Shown here piece by piece: positions 1-8,985 of a DNA stretch of 64,000 nt (the first letter of the stretch is position 1; each line of letters begins with the position of its first letter). The notes under the pieces were generated by a model. It did not search any database. It saw only the letters and a program-made list of their open reading frames with translations, and had not been told where the DNA came from. A program made the position numbers and the translations under genes. Source of the DNA: an uncultured Lachnospira sp. (GTDB lineage Bacteria > Bacillota > Clostridia > Lachnospirales > Lachnospiraceae); the NCBI GenBank assembly GCA_910589305.1, contig CAJUTV010000004.1:79990-143989 (forward strand), in the 5' to 3' direction.

Positions 1-250
1 CCAAAAGTTTGAAAAATAAATTTTTATAGTATAGCTTTATAGAGGCTATTATATCGTATATACATAGTAAGAACCCAGAAGTTTGAAAAATAAACTTTTA
101 TAGTATAGCTTTATAGAGGCTATTATATCATAGTTTTATACAAAGTAAGAAGCCAAAAGTTTGAAAAATAAATTTTTATAGGTATAGCTCTATAGAGGAT
201 ATTATCGTATATACATAGTGAGAAGCCAATAGTTTATAAACCAAGCTTTT
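1..250. repeat. Three and a half imperfect 73-78 bp tandem repeats
   Basis: Units begin at 1, 75 and 153 with CCAAAAGTTTG or CCAGAAGTTTG, and a partial unit starts at 226. Each holds an AT-rich block followed by ATAGCTTTATAGAGG and a tail ending in AGTAAGAA or similar. No open frame runs through them. They end about 90 bp before the ligase gene and continue off the left edge, so the true copy number is unknown. Irregular spacing and lack of unique spacers rule out CRISPR. Confidence 0.85.
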
Positions 251-338
251 ATGCCACAGATTCCTGTGGTTATTACAACGTAAATTTATACTATAGATTA
301 TATAATGTCAAAATATCATTTGACATGAAAGGATAGTT

Positions 339-1868
339 ATGTCAAAAAGTGTTATAGAATATCTTGAAAATTCTGCTGTCATGTTTCCAGAAAAGATAGC
401 AGTTGCAGATGATAAATCGTCAATGACTTACAAGGAATTGCTTTGTTATTCTAAAAATATAGCAGCAGCTTTGCTGCCTTATGTAAAACAAGGACAAGCT
501 GTGCCAGTCTATATGGAAAAAAGCTGTATGGCTTTAGCAGCTTTTCTTAGTATAGCGACAGCTGGCTGTTTTTATGTTTTGTTAGACCCATCTTACCCCA
601 TTGACCGAATTAATAGTATTATTCATACATTGGATGCAAATATGATGATTGTTGATGAAAAGTCTGCAAAAAAACAGGAAAAATTAGGGTTTGAAGGAAA
701 TGTTCTTAAAATAGAAGAACTTATACAATATACAGCATCCAAAGAAGAATATACACATCTTGAAAAAATCCGAGAGCAAGCGTTGGATATAGACCCGCTT
801 TATGCAATTTTTACATCAGGTTCAACAGGAGTCCCAAAAGGTGTTATTGTAAACCATCGCAGTGTTATTGATTTTATTGATTGTTTTACAAACCAGTTTG
901 GAATTTCATCGGATGATGTTATAGGAAATCAGGCACCATTTGATTTTGATGTGTCGGTTAAAGACATTTATTCAAGTTTAAAATGTGGAGCTACCATACA
1001 AATTATACCGAAGTCCCTGTTTTCATTTCCAGCAATATTACTTGATTATCTGGATAATAATCATGTTACAACGCTTATATGGGCTGTTTCTGCTCTGTGC
1101 ATTGTAACGAGATTAAATGGCTTTGATTACAAAAAACCAAGCAATATTAACAAGGTTATTTTTTCAGGTGAAGTGATGCCAATTAAACATTTGAATTTGT
1201 GGAGAGCAGCTTATCCAAATGCTATGTTTGTTAATGTTTATGGTCCTACAGAGATAACATGCAACTGTACATATTATATTGTTGATAGAGCATTTGAGTT
1301 GGACGAAACATTACCTATAGGAAAACCCTTTCCAAATGAGCGTGTATTTTTATTAGATGAAAAAGATGAGCTTATCACACAGCAAGATTGTCATAAAATA
1401 GGTGAAATATGTGTTTCTGGCACATCGGTTACATTGGGATATTATAACAATAAGGAAAAAACAAGTGAGGCATTTGTGCAAAATCCTCTTAATGACAAAT
1501 ATATAGAAATCATATATAGAACAGGGGATTTAGGTTATTATAATGAAAAAAAAGAACTGTGTTTTTCATCTCGCAAGGATTTTCAAATTAAACATAATGG
1601 ACATAGGATTGAATTAGGAGAAATTGATGCTGCAATCAATGCCGCTGACGGCGTTGCCAGAGCTTGTTGCATCTATGATGAAAAAAAGCAGCTTATTATT
1701 GGTTTTTATGAAGGGGAATCAGATAAAAAGGCAATAACACATGCACTTTTAGCAAAGCTTCCAAAGTTTATGCTTCCTCAAGAATTTGTAAAAGTCGATA
1801 CAATGCCAGTTACAAAAAATGGCAAGATAGACAGAAAACAGTTGATGGAAAAATATAATGAAAAGTAG
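339..1868 (+). CDS. Stand-alone amino-acid adenylating ligase (DltA/NRPS A-domain type)
   Basis: A 509-residue ATP-dependent ligase of the ANL superfamily, predicted to activate an amino acid as its adenylate and load it on a carrier protein. Core motifs are visible in order: IFTSGSTGVPKG near residue 160, the FDVS segment whose Asp binds the substrate amino group in amino-acid-specific A domains, NVYGPTEIT, YRTGDLG, GHRIELGEID and the C-terminal NGKIDR with the catalytic Lys. Length matches DltA (about 500), but no dltB or dltD lies nearby. It is followed after 29 nt by a PLP decarboxylase and then a carrier protein, so the likely job is to charge that carrier. Start is the ATG with AAAGGA 8 nt upstream. 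The substrate cannot be read by eye; acidic amino acids are a guess from VinN/BtrJ analogy. Confidence 0.8.
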   Translation: MSKSVIEYLENSAVMFPEKIAVADDKSSMTYKELLCYSKNIAAALLPYVKQGQAVPVYMEKSCMALAAFLSIATAGCFYVLLDPSYPIDRINSIIHTLDANMMIVDEKSAKKQEKLGFEGNVLKIEELIQYTASKEEYTHLEKIREQALDIDPLYAIFTSGSTGVPKGVIVNHRSVIDFIDCFTNQFGISSDDVIGNQAPFDFDVSVKDIYSSLKCGATIQIIPKSLFSFPAILLDYLDNNHVTTLIWAVSALCIVTRLNGFDYKKPSNINKVIFSGEVMPIKHLNLWRAAYPNAMFVNVYGPTEITCNCTYYIVDRAFELDETLPIGKPFPNERVFLLDEKDELITQQDCHKIGEICVSGTSVTLGYYNNKEKTSEAFVQNPLNDKYIEIIYRTGDLGYYNEKKELCFSSRKDFQIKHNGHRIELGEIDAAINAADGVARACCIYDEKKQLIIGFYEGESDKKAITHALLAKLPKFMLPQEFVKVDTMPVTKNGKIDRKQLMEKYNEK

Positions 1869-1897
1869 TATGGATATGCCCGTATGGAGGAAGATTA

Positions 1898-3346
1898 ATG
1901 ATTGGTGAGGAAAAAATAGGAGAATTGGCAAAATTGCATGGCACACCGCTTTATATTTTTGATAAAGAAGAACTTTATAAAAGAATTGGTGATATACAAA
2001 AAATGCTTGGTGAAGATATTACACTTTGTTATGCAATGAAGGCAAACCCATTTCTTGTGGATGCCCTTAAGCCGCTGGTAGCTAAATTTGAAGTTTGTTC
2101 ACCAGGAGAGTTTGCTATATGCAGGCGTGAAAATGTAGATATGTCATCTATTGTATTATCTGGTGTGTATAAAAAACAAAGTGATATTGAGTATGTGATG
2201 GATGAATGCGGCGGTGTTGGCGTATATACAGTGGAGTCGATGGAGCAATTTAATATACTTTGTTGCTGTGCAAAAATTAGAGAGATTACAATTGCGGTTC
2301 TTTTAAGGCTTACCAGTAAAAATCAATTTGGATTAGATGAATTGGAAATTGAACAAATTATTGAGAACAGGGCAGATTATCCATATATAGATATTCTTGG
2401 AATACAGTATTATTCAGGAACACAGAAAAAGAAAGTGGAAGTCAATATAAAGGAATTGCAGCAATTAGATACGTTTTGTAAACAATTAAAAAATAAGTAT
2501 GATTTTACAGTAAAAGAATTAGAATATGGTCCAGGTTTGATGGTGTCCTATTTTGGAGAGGATGCTTACAAAAATGACTATAAGATGTTACAAGAATTTT
2601 TGACAGCGTTAGAAAAGGTAAAAAAGAACTATCATATTACATTAGAGATGGGGCGTTACCTTGTTGCGACATGTGGTATATATGTGTCAAAAGTTGTTGA
2701 TATAAAAGTTCATTCTGAGCAGCAATATTGTATTATTGATGGAGGAATTAATCATATTAATTATTATGGACAGACAATGGCAATGAAAATTCCAGCATAT
2801 GCTTATGTAAAGAACGACGGCACTATAGTAAAGGCGTATGGATTATTAAAAAAAGATAGTGTGAATATTGAAACACTCCATATAAATAATAATAAATCAA
2901 GTAATGATATTGAAACATTAAACACAGATGAGAAAAATTTAAACATAGACTGCAAAATATCAAATTTAGATGATGAAAATTTAAGTATAGATAGTAAAAC
3001 ATCAAACACAGATGATGAAAATTTAAGCATAGACTGTAAAACATTAAATGTAGATGACAAAAAATGTATTATAGACAACGAAAAATTAAAATGGACAATA
3101 TGCGGTTCATTGTGTACTGTTGCAGATGTTATTGTTAAAAATTTACCAATTGGACAGCCAGATAAAGAAGATTTATTGTTTTTTTATAATATAGGGGCAT
3201 ACTCTGTTACAGAAGGAATATACTTATTTCTTAGCAGAACACTTCCTAAAATTATTACATATGATAAAAATGGTATAGTTGAGGTATTACGTGATTTTTA
3301 CGATTCGGATATAATCAATTCCCGAAAGTTTGTGTTGAATAAATAA
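1898..3346 (+). CDS. Fold-type III PLP-dependent decarboxylase, BtrK/VinO-like, with inserted repeats
   Basis: An alanine-racemase-fold PLP enzyme of the DAP/ornithine decarboxylase family, 482 residues against about 400-420 usual. The PLP lysine is in LCYAMKANPF (residues 43-52) and the C-terminal partner motif is CGSLCTVADV. EYGPGLMVSYF matches the glycine-rich phosphate-binding region. Lying between an adenylating ligase and a carrier protein, it resembles BtrK (butirosin) and VinO (vicenistatin), which decarboxylate amino acids tethered to a carrier protein rather than free lysine. About 75 residues before CGSLC form a hydrophilic insertion built of 14-residue repeats that the family lacks. 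It keeps the frame, so the enzyme is probably functional with a surface loop. A free diamino acid substrate remains possible. Confidence 0.75.
   Translation: MIGEEKIGELAKLHGTPLYIFDKEELYKRIGDIQKMLGEDITLCYAMKANPFLVDALKPLVAKFEVCSPGEFAICRRENVDMSSIVLSGVYKKQSDIEYVMDECGGVGVYTVESMEQFNILCCCAKIREITIAVLLRLTSKNQFGLDELEIEQIIENRADYPYIDILGIQYYSGTQKKKVEVNIKELQQLDTFCKQLKNKYDFTVKELEYGPGLMVSYFGEDAYKNDYKMLQEFLTALEKVKKNYHITLEMGRYLVATCGIYVSKVVDIKVHSEQQYCIIDGGINHINYYGQTMAMKIPAYAYVKNDGTIVKAYGLLKKDSVNIETLHINNNKSSNDIETLNTDEKNLNIDCKISNLDDENLSIDSKTSNTDDENLSIDCKTLNVDDKKCIIDNEKLKWTICGSLCTVADVIVKNLPIGQPDKEDLLFFYNIGAYSVTEGIYLFLSRTLPKIITYDKNGIVEVLRDFYDSDIINSRKFVLNK
2912..3079 (+). repeat. Four 42-nt in-frame tandem repeats inside the decarboxylase gene
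   Basis: Units start at 2912, 2954, 2996 and 3038 and encode 14-residue repeats of the form (T/I)(S/L)N-x-DDENLSID-x-K. Two inner copies are nearly identical (DDENLSID twice), while the first and last are more diverged. Another degenerate stretch precedes them (2866-2911). The period is a multiple of three, so copy-number changes would not break the frame. Confidence 0.9.
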
Positions 3347-3460
3347 TATTCTTCTTGACTAACGACCTAATATGTTATATTTTACTTGGTAGAGTTGGTA
3401 AATTGTGGATTGAGCTTACCAATATAAAAAATAAAAATGATAGAAAGGCAAGGTTTTTTT

Positions 3461-3685
3461 ATGGACCAGTTAATGGAAATTTTAACAGAGGTAAATGCAG
3501 ATGTAGATTTTGAAAATTGTGATACGCTTGTTGATGATGGGATTCTTGACTCTTTTGATATTGTGTCAATAGTAGGGGAGCTAAATGACACATTTGATAT
3601 TGAGATTACACCTGTTGATATTATACCAGAGAATTTCAATTCGGCTGAGGCTATGTGGGAGATGATACAGCGTCTTTCTGAATGA
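3461..3685 (+). CDS. Acyl/peptidyl carrier protein
   Basis: A 74-residue carrier protein. The phosphopantetheine attachment site is the Ser of DDGILDSFDIVSI (about residues 25-37), followed by the usual acidic helix and EITPVDIIPENFNS. It should carry the aminoacyl group made by the ligase at 339 and altered by the decarboxylase at 1898. The start is the ATG at 3461, 12 nt after GAAAGG. A longer frame from 3437 would place the start within the ribosome-site region and adds residues unlike the family. No dedicated acyltransferase or thioesterase follows, so the acceptor of the product is unknown. Confidence 0.85.
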   Translation: MDQLMEILTEVNADVDFENCDTLVDDGILDSFDIVSIVGELNDTFDIEITPVDIIPENFNSAEAMWEMIQRLSE

Positions 3686-3726
3686 TTTATTTGTAGTTTA
3701 TTAAACAATGAAAGGTAGATAAAAAT

Positions 3727-4233
3727 ATGGCATTACTTGATACATGGAGACAGTTAGCTTATCAAACAGAGATGAACCAAAAGCAGGCAGGGGAATTTTG
3801 GGGAACCTATTTTAATTTTGAAAAAGGTATTTATGAAAAGATTTTAGCTGCTCCAAATGACCCTGTTAAAGGCAGTGTTAAGGAGCTTGCAGAAAAATTT
3901 GAAGTTGAAATGTTGATAATGACAGGTTTTCTTGATGGAATCAATGACAGTTTAAAGGAGCCAAATCCAATCGAAAGTATGGACGAGGATACGATTGTCA
4001 GTCTTGATTATGATGTTGAAAAGTTGTATTACAATATGGTTGCTTGTAAGGCGGACTGGTTATATGAATTGCCTGCATGGGACAACCTACTTTCAGAGGA
4101 GAAAAGAAAGCAATTATATAAGGAGCAGAAGGCTTCAGGAACCGTAGTAAAAGGTAAAAAAATCGGACGTAATGAGCCATGTCCATGTGGAAGTGGTAAA
4201 AAGTATAAGCTTTGCTGTGGAAGAAATCAATAA
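3727..4233 (+). CDS. SEC-C motif protein of unknown function
   Basis: A 168-residue cytoplasmic protein whose last 22 residues form a SEC-C zinc-binding motif (RNEPCPCGSGKKYKLCCGR). The upstream part is helical and acidic with no motif I recognise. SEC-C motifs occur at the C-terminus of SecA, where they bind zinc and SecB, and on many small proteins. A second SEC-C motif in this window heads the methionine aminopeptidase at 16532. AAAGG lies 11 nt before the ATG, and a strong terminator follows, so this closes the ligase-decarboxylase-carrier transcript or forms its own unit. Confidence 0.75.
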   Translation: MALLDTWRQLAYQTEMNQKQAGEFWGTYFNFEKGIYEKILAAPNDPVKGSVKELAEKFEVEMLIMTGFLDGINDSLKEPNPIESMDEDTIVSLDYDVEKLYYNMVACKADWLYELPAWDNLLSEEKRKQLYKEQKASGTVVKGKKIGRNEPCPCGSGKKYKLCCGRNQ

Positions 4234-4240
4234 TTATAAG

Positions 4241-4278
4241 GTACCATCGGCGTTGATAATTGTCGATGGTACTTTTTT
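4241..4278 (+). terminator. Intrinsic terminator after the SEC-C gene
   Basis: GTACCATCG (4241-4249) pairs perfectly with CGATGGTAC (4264-4272) across a 14-nt loop and is followed directly by six T residues. Confidence 0.85.
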
Positions 4279-4378
4279 GTATGATAAAAGTATTATTTTT
4301 GCAATAATATTTAAATGATAATTATACAATAAAAAAAATTACCTAGTAGAAAAAATTTGTCAGATAGACAAACTCTTA

Positions 4379-5011
4379 TTATAATTTTGATTTAGTGTAA
4401 ATGCGCGGGATATGGCTTGCTTGAAGAATAATAATAAAACCAAATACAATAGATAATACAAAGCCTAAAATAGTAAGTATGGCAATGATAACATAGATTT
4501 CAATATGGTAGTTGTATTCGTTAATAAAAATGGATTGTGTATATTTAGACAATCCATCATAATTCCATTTTAAATCCGCTGCCATATAATTTAGTAAAGA
4601 TTTTATTTGTTGATTATGGCTTTCTAGGTTTGCTGTAAAGTTCAGTGTTTCAATGGTGATAGGGGGAATATCAGGATTTTCAAGTTTGTTTGAAGATATA
4701 AGATATATAGTGCAGGTATTGTTGTTTAACGTATAGTAATAATGGGCTTTTACTACATTGTTGATAATATAATCATAGCCTGAATAATAAAGATTGGTGG
4801 CAGTACCATAAACGGAACTCACATCATTTTTATAGAGTTCATCAATGTTATTATCACAGGAATAGTAAGAAGGGAAAAGGTGTGATATAATATTAATTTC
4901 AAAACATATCACCATTGCAAAAATTGTGAAAATAATGGAAAAAATAAAGTGATATAGAATATATTTATAAAATTTAATATTATGCCGAGTTGTATTCATA
5001 GTAATCCCCAT
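4379..5011 (-). CDS. Bitopic membrane protein of unknown function
   Basis: A 210-residue protein with one hydrophobic segment near the N-terminus (about 15-37, FIFSIIFTIFAMVICF) and another near the C-terminus (about 173-199), enclosing a polar, Tyr/Asn-rich domain of about 130 residues that is probably extracytoplasmic. It has no motif I recognise. It is transcribed convergently with the SEC-C gene and divergently from the methyltransferase. The two-helix layout resembles stand-alone sensor modules, but no signalling domain is attached. Confidence 0.5.
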   Translation of the reverse strand: MGITMNTTRHNIKFYKYILYHFIFSIIFTIFAMVICFEINIISHLFPSYYSCDNNIDELYKNDVSSVYGTATNLYYSGYDYIINNVVKAHYYYTLNNNTCTIYLISSNKLENPDIPPITIETLNFTANLESHNQQIKSLLNYMAADLKWNYDGLSKYTQSIFINEYNYHIEIYVIIAILTILGFVLSIVFGFIIILQASHIPRIYTKSKL

Positions 5012-5274
5012 TCTTATGCTGTTGTTTAAGCAGCTTGAAAAATTCGTTTTTTAACCTTTCTTTATCTGAATGAATTGTTTTAAAAGTAAATTAAGCCTGC
5101 CTATTTAGTATATTAAATTATTGCGAAATTTACAAGTCATTATGTACAAGTTAGGTGTGAAAAATAAGTTTTATAGCTACAAAAAATTTAAAATTGCTTT
5201 ATGCTTGCCCTAAGTCCTATTATTTGTTACAATTCCATTATATTTTGTTAGAGAGTATGGTGTTGGAGGACTAT

Positions 5275-6027
5275 ATGAGGGAATATACCGATTTTGCATA
5301 TGTCTATGATGAATATATGGATAATATACCATATGATGAATGGTGTGCGTATCTGATTCAATTATTGCGTGAATATCATATAAATAGTGAAGACTTTATT
5401 GTCGATTTAGGCTGTGGTACAGGAACAGTCACAAGGATTCTTGACAAAGCAGGTTATGATTGTATAGGAATTGATATGTCGCAGGATATGTTGACAATTG
5501 CCTCAGAGAAAACAATTGATAATGGACAAGAAATTGTTTATAGTTTACAGGATATGAGAGAATTTAGCCTGCCTTATGAAGCTTCCGCCATGATTAGCAT
5601 TGGCGATTCAATGAATTATATAACGTCTGTCAGCGATTTAAAAAGTGTATTTAAGTCTGTAAAGGAAGGACTAGCACTAGGAGGCATATTTATTTTTGAT
5701 TTAAAGACCATACATTTTTTTAGAGATATTTTAAGTGATAATACGTATGCGCAAGATAGAGATACATCGGCTTTTATATGGAATAATTATTATGAAAATG
5801 ATACAAAAAATAATATATATGATTTGACAATATTTGTTGAAAATGAAGATGGTCTTTTTGAACGCTTTGAGGAGCAGCATTTTCAGCATGGATTTGAGAT
5901 TGATGAAGTTAAAAATGCAGCACAGGAAGCAGGACTAGAAGTAGTGGCAATCTATGATGCATTTACGCATAACGAACCAAACAAAGATAGTGAGCGATTG
6001 TATTATATTATTAAAAATAATATCTAA
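5275..6027 (+). CDS. SAM-dependent class I methyltransferase
   Basis: A 250-residue methyltransferase. Motif I is VDLGCGTGTVTRIL, followed by GIDMSQDMLTIA (motif II) and an acidic loop, typical of the methyltransferase-11/25 families that act on small molecules. The substrate is unknown. The ATG at 5275 is chosen because GGAGG ends 5 nt upstream and the protein then begins MREYTDFAYVYDEYMD, as these enzymes usually do. The open frame extends 27 codons further up without a ribosome site. Confidence 0.8.
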   Translation: MREYTDFAYVYDEYMDNIPYDEWCAYLIQLLREYHINSEDFIVDLGCGTGTVTRILDKAGYDCIGIDMSQDMLTIASEKTIDNGQEIVYSLQDMREFSLPYEASAMISIGDSMNYITSVSDLKSVFKSVKEGLALGGIFIFDLKTIHFFRDILSDNTYAQDRDTSAFIWNNYYENDTKNNIYDLTIFVENEDGLFERFEEQHFQHGFEIDEVKNAAQEAGLEVVAIYDAFTHNEPNKDSERLYYIIKNNI

Positions 6028-6055
6028 ATGGATATTATGTTAAAACTTGAACGAA

Positions 6056-6208
6056 TAGCTGCTCCTAAAAATCAGTCGCAGCATGGAGGCTAAGATTGAA
6101 AATTAAAATTTTCAATCCGTAAGTTATTGTGCAAAAGATTGCTGCGAATCTTTGCCAAAACTTAAGCCATTAGCTGCTCCTAAAAATCAGTCGCAGCATG
6201 GAGGCTAA
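6056..6208 (+). repeat. Duplicated leader segment before hslO (leader family C)
   Basis: A 38-bp sequence beginning TAGCTGCTCCTAAAAATCAG and ending in CGCAGCATGGAGGCTAA occurs identically at 6056-6093 and 6171-6208, 115 bp apart; the second copy supplies the hslO ribosome site. Between them TTGCTGCG (6139-6146) can pair with CGCAGCA (6192-6198), so the GGAGG sits just 3' of a stem. A related leader precedes the minus-strand chemoreceptor at 36367. Confidence 0.85.
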
Positions 6209-6210
6209 AA

Positions 6211-7110
6211 ATGAAGGATTATATTGTAAGAGGCGTTGCTTGTAATGGTCAGATTAGGGCATTTGCAGCAACAACCAAAAATCTTGTCGAGGAGGCAAGA
6301 AACAGACATAATACAAGCCCAATAGCTACAGTGGCACTTGGAAGGCTGCTTACAGGCGGGGCAATGATGGGAACAATGATGAAAAATGATACAGACCTTA
6401 TGACAATACAGATTAAGGCAAATGGACCTATTGGCGCCATGACTGTGACGGCAGACCCTAAAGGTAATGTCAAGGGATTTGTGGCACATCCAGAGGTTAT
6501 GCTTCCATTGGTTGATGGCAAGCTTGATATTGCAGGTGCTTTAGGAATCGGTGTGTTAAGTGTTATAAAAGATATTGGTTTAAAAGAACCTTATATTGGA
6601 GATACCATTTTAGTGACAAGTGAAATTGGAGATGATTTGACTTACTATTTTGCAACAAGTGAGCAAATTCCATCGTCTGTAGCACTTGGTGTTCTTATGA
6701 ATAAAGATAATACAGTAAGGCAGGCGGGAGGGTTTATTATCCAGCTAATGCCGGGCGCTGATGTGGAAATACTGGATAAGCTTGAGCAAAGAATAGCAAA
6801 AATTCAATCTGTAACCGATTTTTTTGAGCAGCAAATGACACCAGAAGATATCCTTGAACATGTGCTAGAAGGTATGAATTTTGAGTTGTTAGAAAAAATA
6901 GAAACAAAATTTTATTGTGACTGTTCAAAAGAAAAAGTGAGTAAAGCTGTTATAAGTATAGGAAGACAAGAGCTTATGGCAATGATTGAGGATAATGAAC
7001 CAATAGAAGTTAATTGTCATTTTTGCAACAGTCATTACCAATTTGATGTAGCGCAACTTCAAGAGATGCTTGAACAAGCGACTAAGCGCAGAAATCTTAA
7101 AATAGAATAG
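6211..7110 (+). CDS. hslO: Hsp33 redox-regulated chaperone
   Basis: A 299-residue cytoplasmic holdase chaperone activated by oxidative unfolding. The N-terminal domain starts MKDYIVRGVACNGQIRAFAA and continues with LGRLLTGGAMMGTMMK. The C-terminal redox switch has the zinc cysteines CDC (about 235-237) and CHFC (about 267-270). Length fits the family (about 290-300). It has its own leader containing a duplicated segment and a strong GGAGG. A role in oxygen tolerance of an anaerobe is inferred from the family. Confidence 0.95.
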   Translation: MKDYIVRGVACNGQIRAFAATTKNLVEEARNRHNTSPIATVALGRLLTGGAMMGTMMKNDTDLMTIQIKANGPIGAMTVTADPKGNVKGFVAHPEVMLPLVDGKLDIAGALGIGVLSVIKDIGLKEPYIGDTILVTSEIGDDLTYYFATSEQIPSSVALGVLMNKDNTVRQAGGFIIQLMPGADVEILDKLEQRIAKIQSVTDFFEQQMTPEDILEHVLEGMNFELLEKIETKFYCDCSKEKVSKAVISIGRQELMAMIEDNEPIEVNCHFCNSHYQFDVAQLQEMLEQATKRRNLKIE

Positions 7111-7234
7111 TTCTTTACAAATGTTATGTCAAATAGTATGCAGATATAAATTATAATGTGAAAAATTTATTTTTTACATTCCTTTTCAAATATAGAAGAA
7201 ACGATGAAATTGTAAGAATAGAATGGAGTATGTA

Positions 7235-8899
7235 ATGGAAAACGAAGTTGTATCAAGAAATTTTATTGAACAGATTATTGATAGTGATATTGAAGATGGA
7301 CATTGTAAGAATGTTATTACAAGATTTCCGCCAGAACCAAATGGTTATCTTCATATAGGACATGCCAAGTCCATATTATTAAATTATGGGTTATCTCAAA
7401 AATATCATGGTCAGTTTAATTTGAGGTTTGATGATACAAATCCAACAAAAGAAAAAGAGGAATTTGTAGAGTCAATTAAAAGTGATGTGGAATGGCTTGG
7501 CGCAAAATGGCATGGTGAAGTATTGTTTGCATCAAGTTATTTTCCACAAATGTATGAGGCAGCAGTGAAGTTGATTAAAAAGGGAAAAGCCTATGTTTGT
7601 GACTTGACGCCTGAACAGATAAGAGAGTACAGAGGAACATTGACACAGCCTGGCAAAGAGAGTCCATACCGAGACCGAAGTGTTGAAGAAAATCTTGAAT
7701 TGTTTGAAAAGATGAAAAATGGCGTATATGAAGATGGCGCTAAAGTGTTGAGAGCAAAAATTGATATGGCATCACCAAACATTAATATGAGAGACCCTGT
7801 TATTTATCGTGTTGCCCATATTGCACACCATAGGACAGGGGATACATGGTGCATTTATCCAATGTATGATTTTGCGCATCCGATTGAAGATGCCATTGAA
7901 GGGGTATCACATTCTATATGTACATTGGAATTTGAAGACCACAGACCGCTCTATGATTGGGTTGTAAAAGAATTAGAGTACGAAAATCCGCCAAAGCAGA
8001 TTGAGTTTGCCAAATTATATTTAAATAATGTAGTGACAGGAAAACGATATATTAAAAAATTGGTAGAAGATGGCATAGTAGATGGATGGGACGACCCAAG
8101 ACTGGTATCAATTGCCGCACTGCGAAGAAGAGGTTTTACGCCGGAATCAATTAAGATGTTTGTTGACTTGGTAGGCGTGACAAAAAGTCAAGGCGCTGTG
8201 GAATATCCTATGCTTGAGTACTGTATAAGAGAAGATTTAAAACAAAAAGCAAGTCGAATGATGGCAGTTTTAGACCCTGTAAAGCTGATTATTGACAATT
8301 ATCCAGAAGGTCAGATTGAATATATGGAAGTTCCTAATAATCAAGAAAATCCAGAGCTTGGTACAAGAAAAGTGCCATTTACAAAAGAATTGTATATTGA
8401 GAGAGAGGATTTTATGGAGGAACCGCCAAAAAAATATTTCAGGTTGTTTCCAGGCAATGAAGTTCGATTGATGAATGCTTACTTTGTAACATGTGTTGAC
8501 TATAAAAAAGATGCAGATGGCAATATTACAGAAATTCATTGTACGTATGACCCTGAGACAAAAGGCGGCAATTTTGCAGGGCGCAAAGTAAAGGGAACGA
8601 TTCATTGGGTTTCGGTTAGTGAAGGAGTAAATGTCGAGGCAAGATTATATGAAAATATAGTTGATGAAGAAAAAGGCGTTTATGATGAGGAAACAGGAGA
8701 GATAAATCTTAATCCTAATTCATTGAAAGTAGTAAAAAATTGTTATGTAGAACCAGCATTAGCGCAGGCAAATGCACAAGATAAATTTCAATTTGTGCGC
8801 AATGGTTATTTTTGTGCGGATATAAAGGATAGTATTGAGGGAAAACCTGTATTTAATAGAATTGTATCATTAAAAAGTTCTTTTAAATTACCAGTGTAA
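7235..8899 (+). CDS. glnS: Glutaminyl-tRNA synthetase
   Basis: A class I aminoacyl-tRNA synthetase that charges tRNA-Gln directly. The HIGH motif is in PEPNGYLHIGHAKSI, the GlnRS-type catalytic core follows (RFDDTNP, DTWCIYPMYDFAHPIEDA), and the KMSKS-equivalent is the VVTGKRYIKKL segment. The two beta-barrel anticodon-binding domains fill the C-terminus, and 554 residues matches bacterial GlnRS. The ATG at 7235 has GGAG 6 nt upstream; the in-frame ATG at 7223 overlaps that ribosome site and is rejected. Confidence 0.93.
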   Translation: MENEVVSRNFIEQIIDSDIEDGHCKNVITRFPPEPNGYLHIGHAKSILLNYGLSQKYHGQFNLRFDDTNPTKEKEEFVESIKSDVEWLGAKWHGEVLFASSYFPQMYEAAVKLIKKGKAYVCDLTPEQIREYRGTLTQPGKESPYRDRSVEENLELFEKMKNGVYEDGAKVLRAKIDMASPNINMRDPVIYRVAHIAHHRTGDTWCIYPMYDFAHPIEDAIEGVSHSICTLEFEDHRPLYDWVVKELEYENPPKQIEFAKLYLNNVVTGKRYIKKLVEDGIVDGWDDPRLVSIAALRRRGFTPESIKMFVDLVGVTKSQGAVEYPMLEYCIREDLKQKASRMMAVLDPVKLIIDNYPEGQIEYMEVPNNQENPELGTRKVPFTKELYIEREDFMEEPPKKYFRLFPGNEVRLMNAYFVTCVDYKKDADGNITEIHCTYDPETKGGNFAGRKVKGTIHWVSVSEGVNVEARLYENIVDEEKGVYDEETGEINLNPNSLKVVKNCYVEPALAQANAQDKFQFVRNGYFCADIKDSIEGKPVFNRIVSLKSSFKLPV

Positions 8900-8947
8900 T
8901 CAACGTTTATCAGATAAGGTTTGATTTTTTAAATAAGTTTAATTTGC

Positions 8948-8985
8948 CTGTTTTGACAAGAGCTAAAAAATTCTTGTCAAAACAG
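8948..8985 (+). terminator. Perfect 14-bp hairpin after glnS
   Basis: CTGTTTTGACAAGA pairs perfectly with TCTTGTCAAAACAG across a 10-nt loop, 48 bp after glnS. No long T-tract follows, so it may be a weak terminator or an end of the decayed transposon next to it. Confidence 0.5.

Noticed and set aside
1..250. CRISPR array
   Set aside because: The repeats are contiguous 73-78 bp units without unique spacers, and no cas genes are present.
2803..3078. Antisense frames opposite the decarboxylase repeats
   Set aside because: Their repetitive Phe/Ser/Leu content simply reflects the 42-nt sense repeats.
4379..5011. Sensor kinase or chemoreceptor
   Set aside because: Two membrane segments enclose a domain, but no HAMP, kinase or signalling coiled coil follows.
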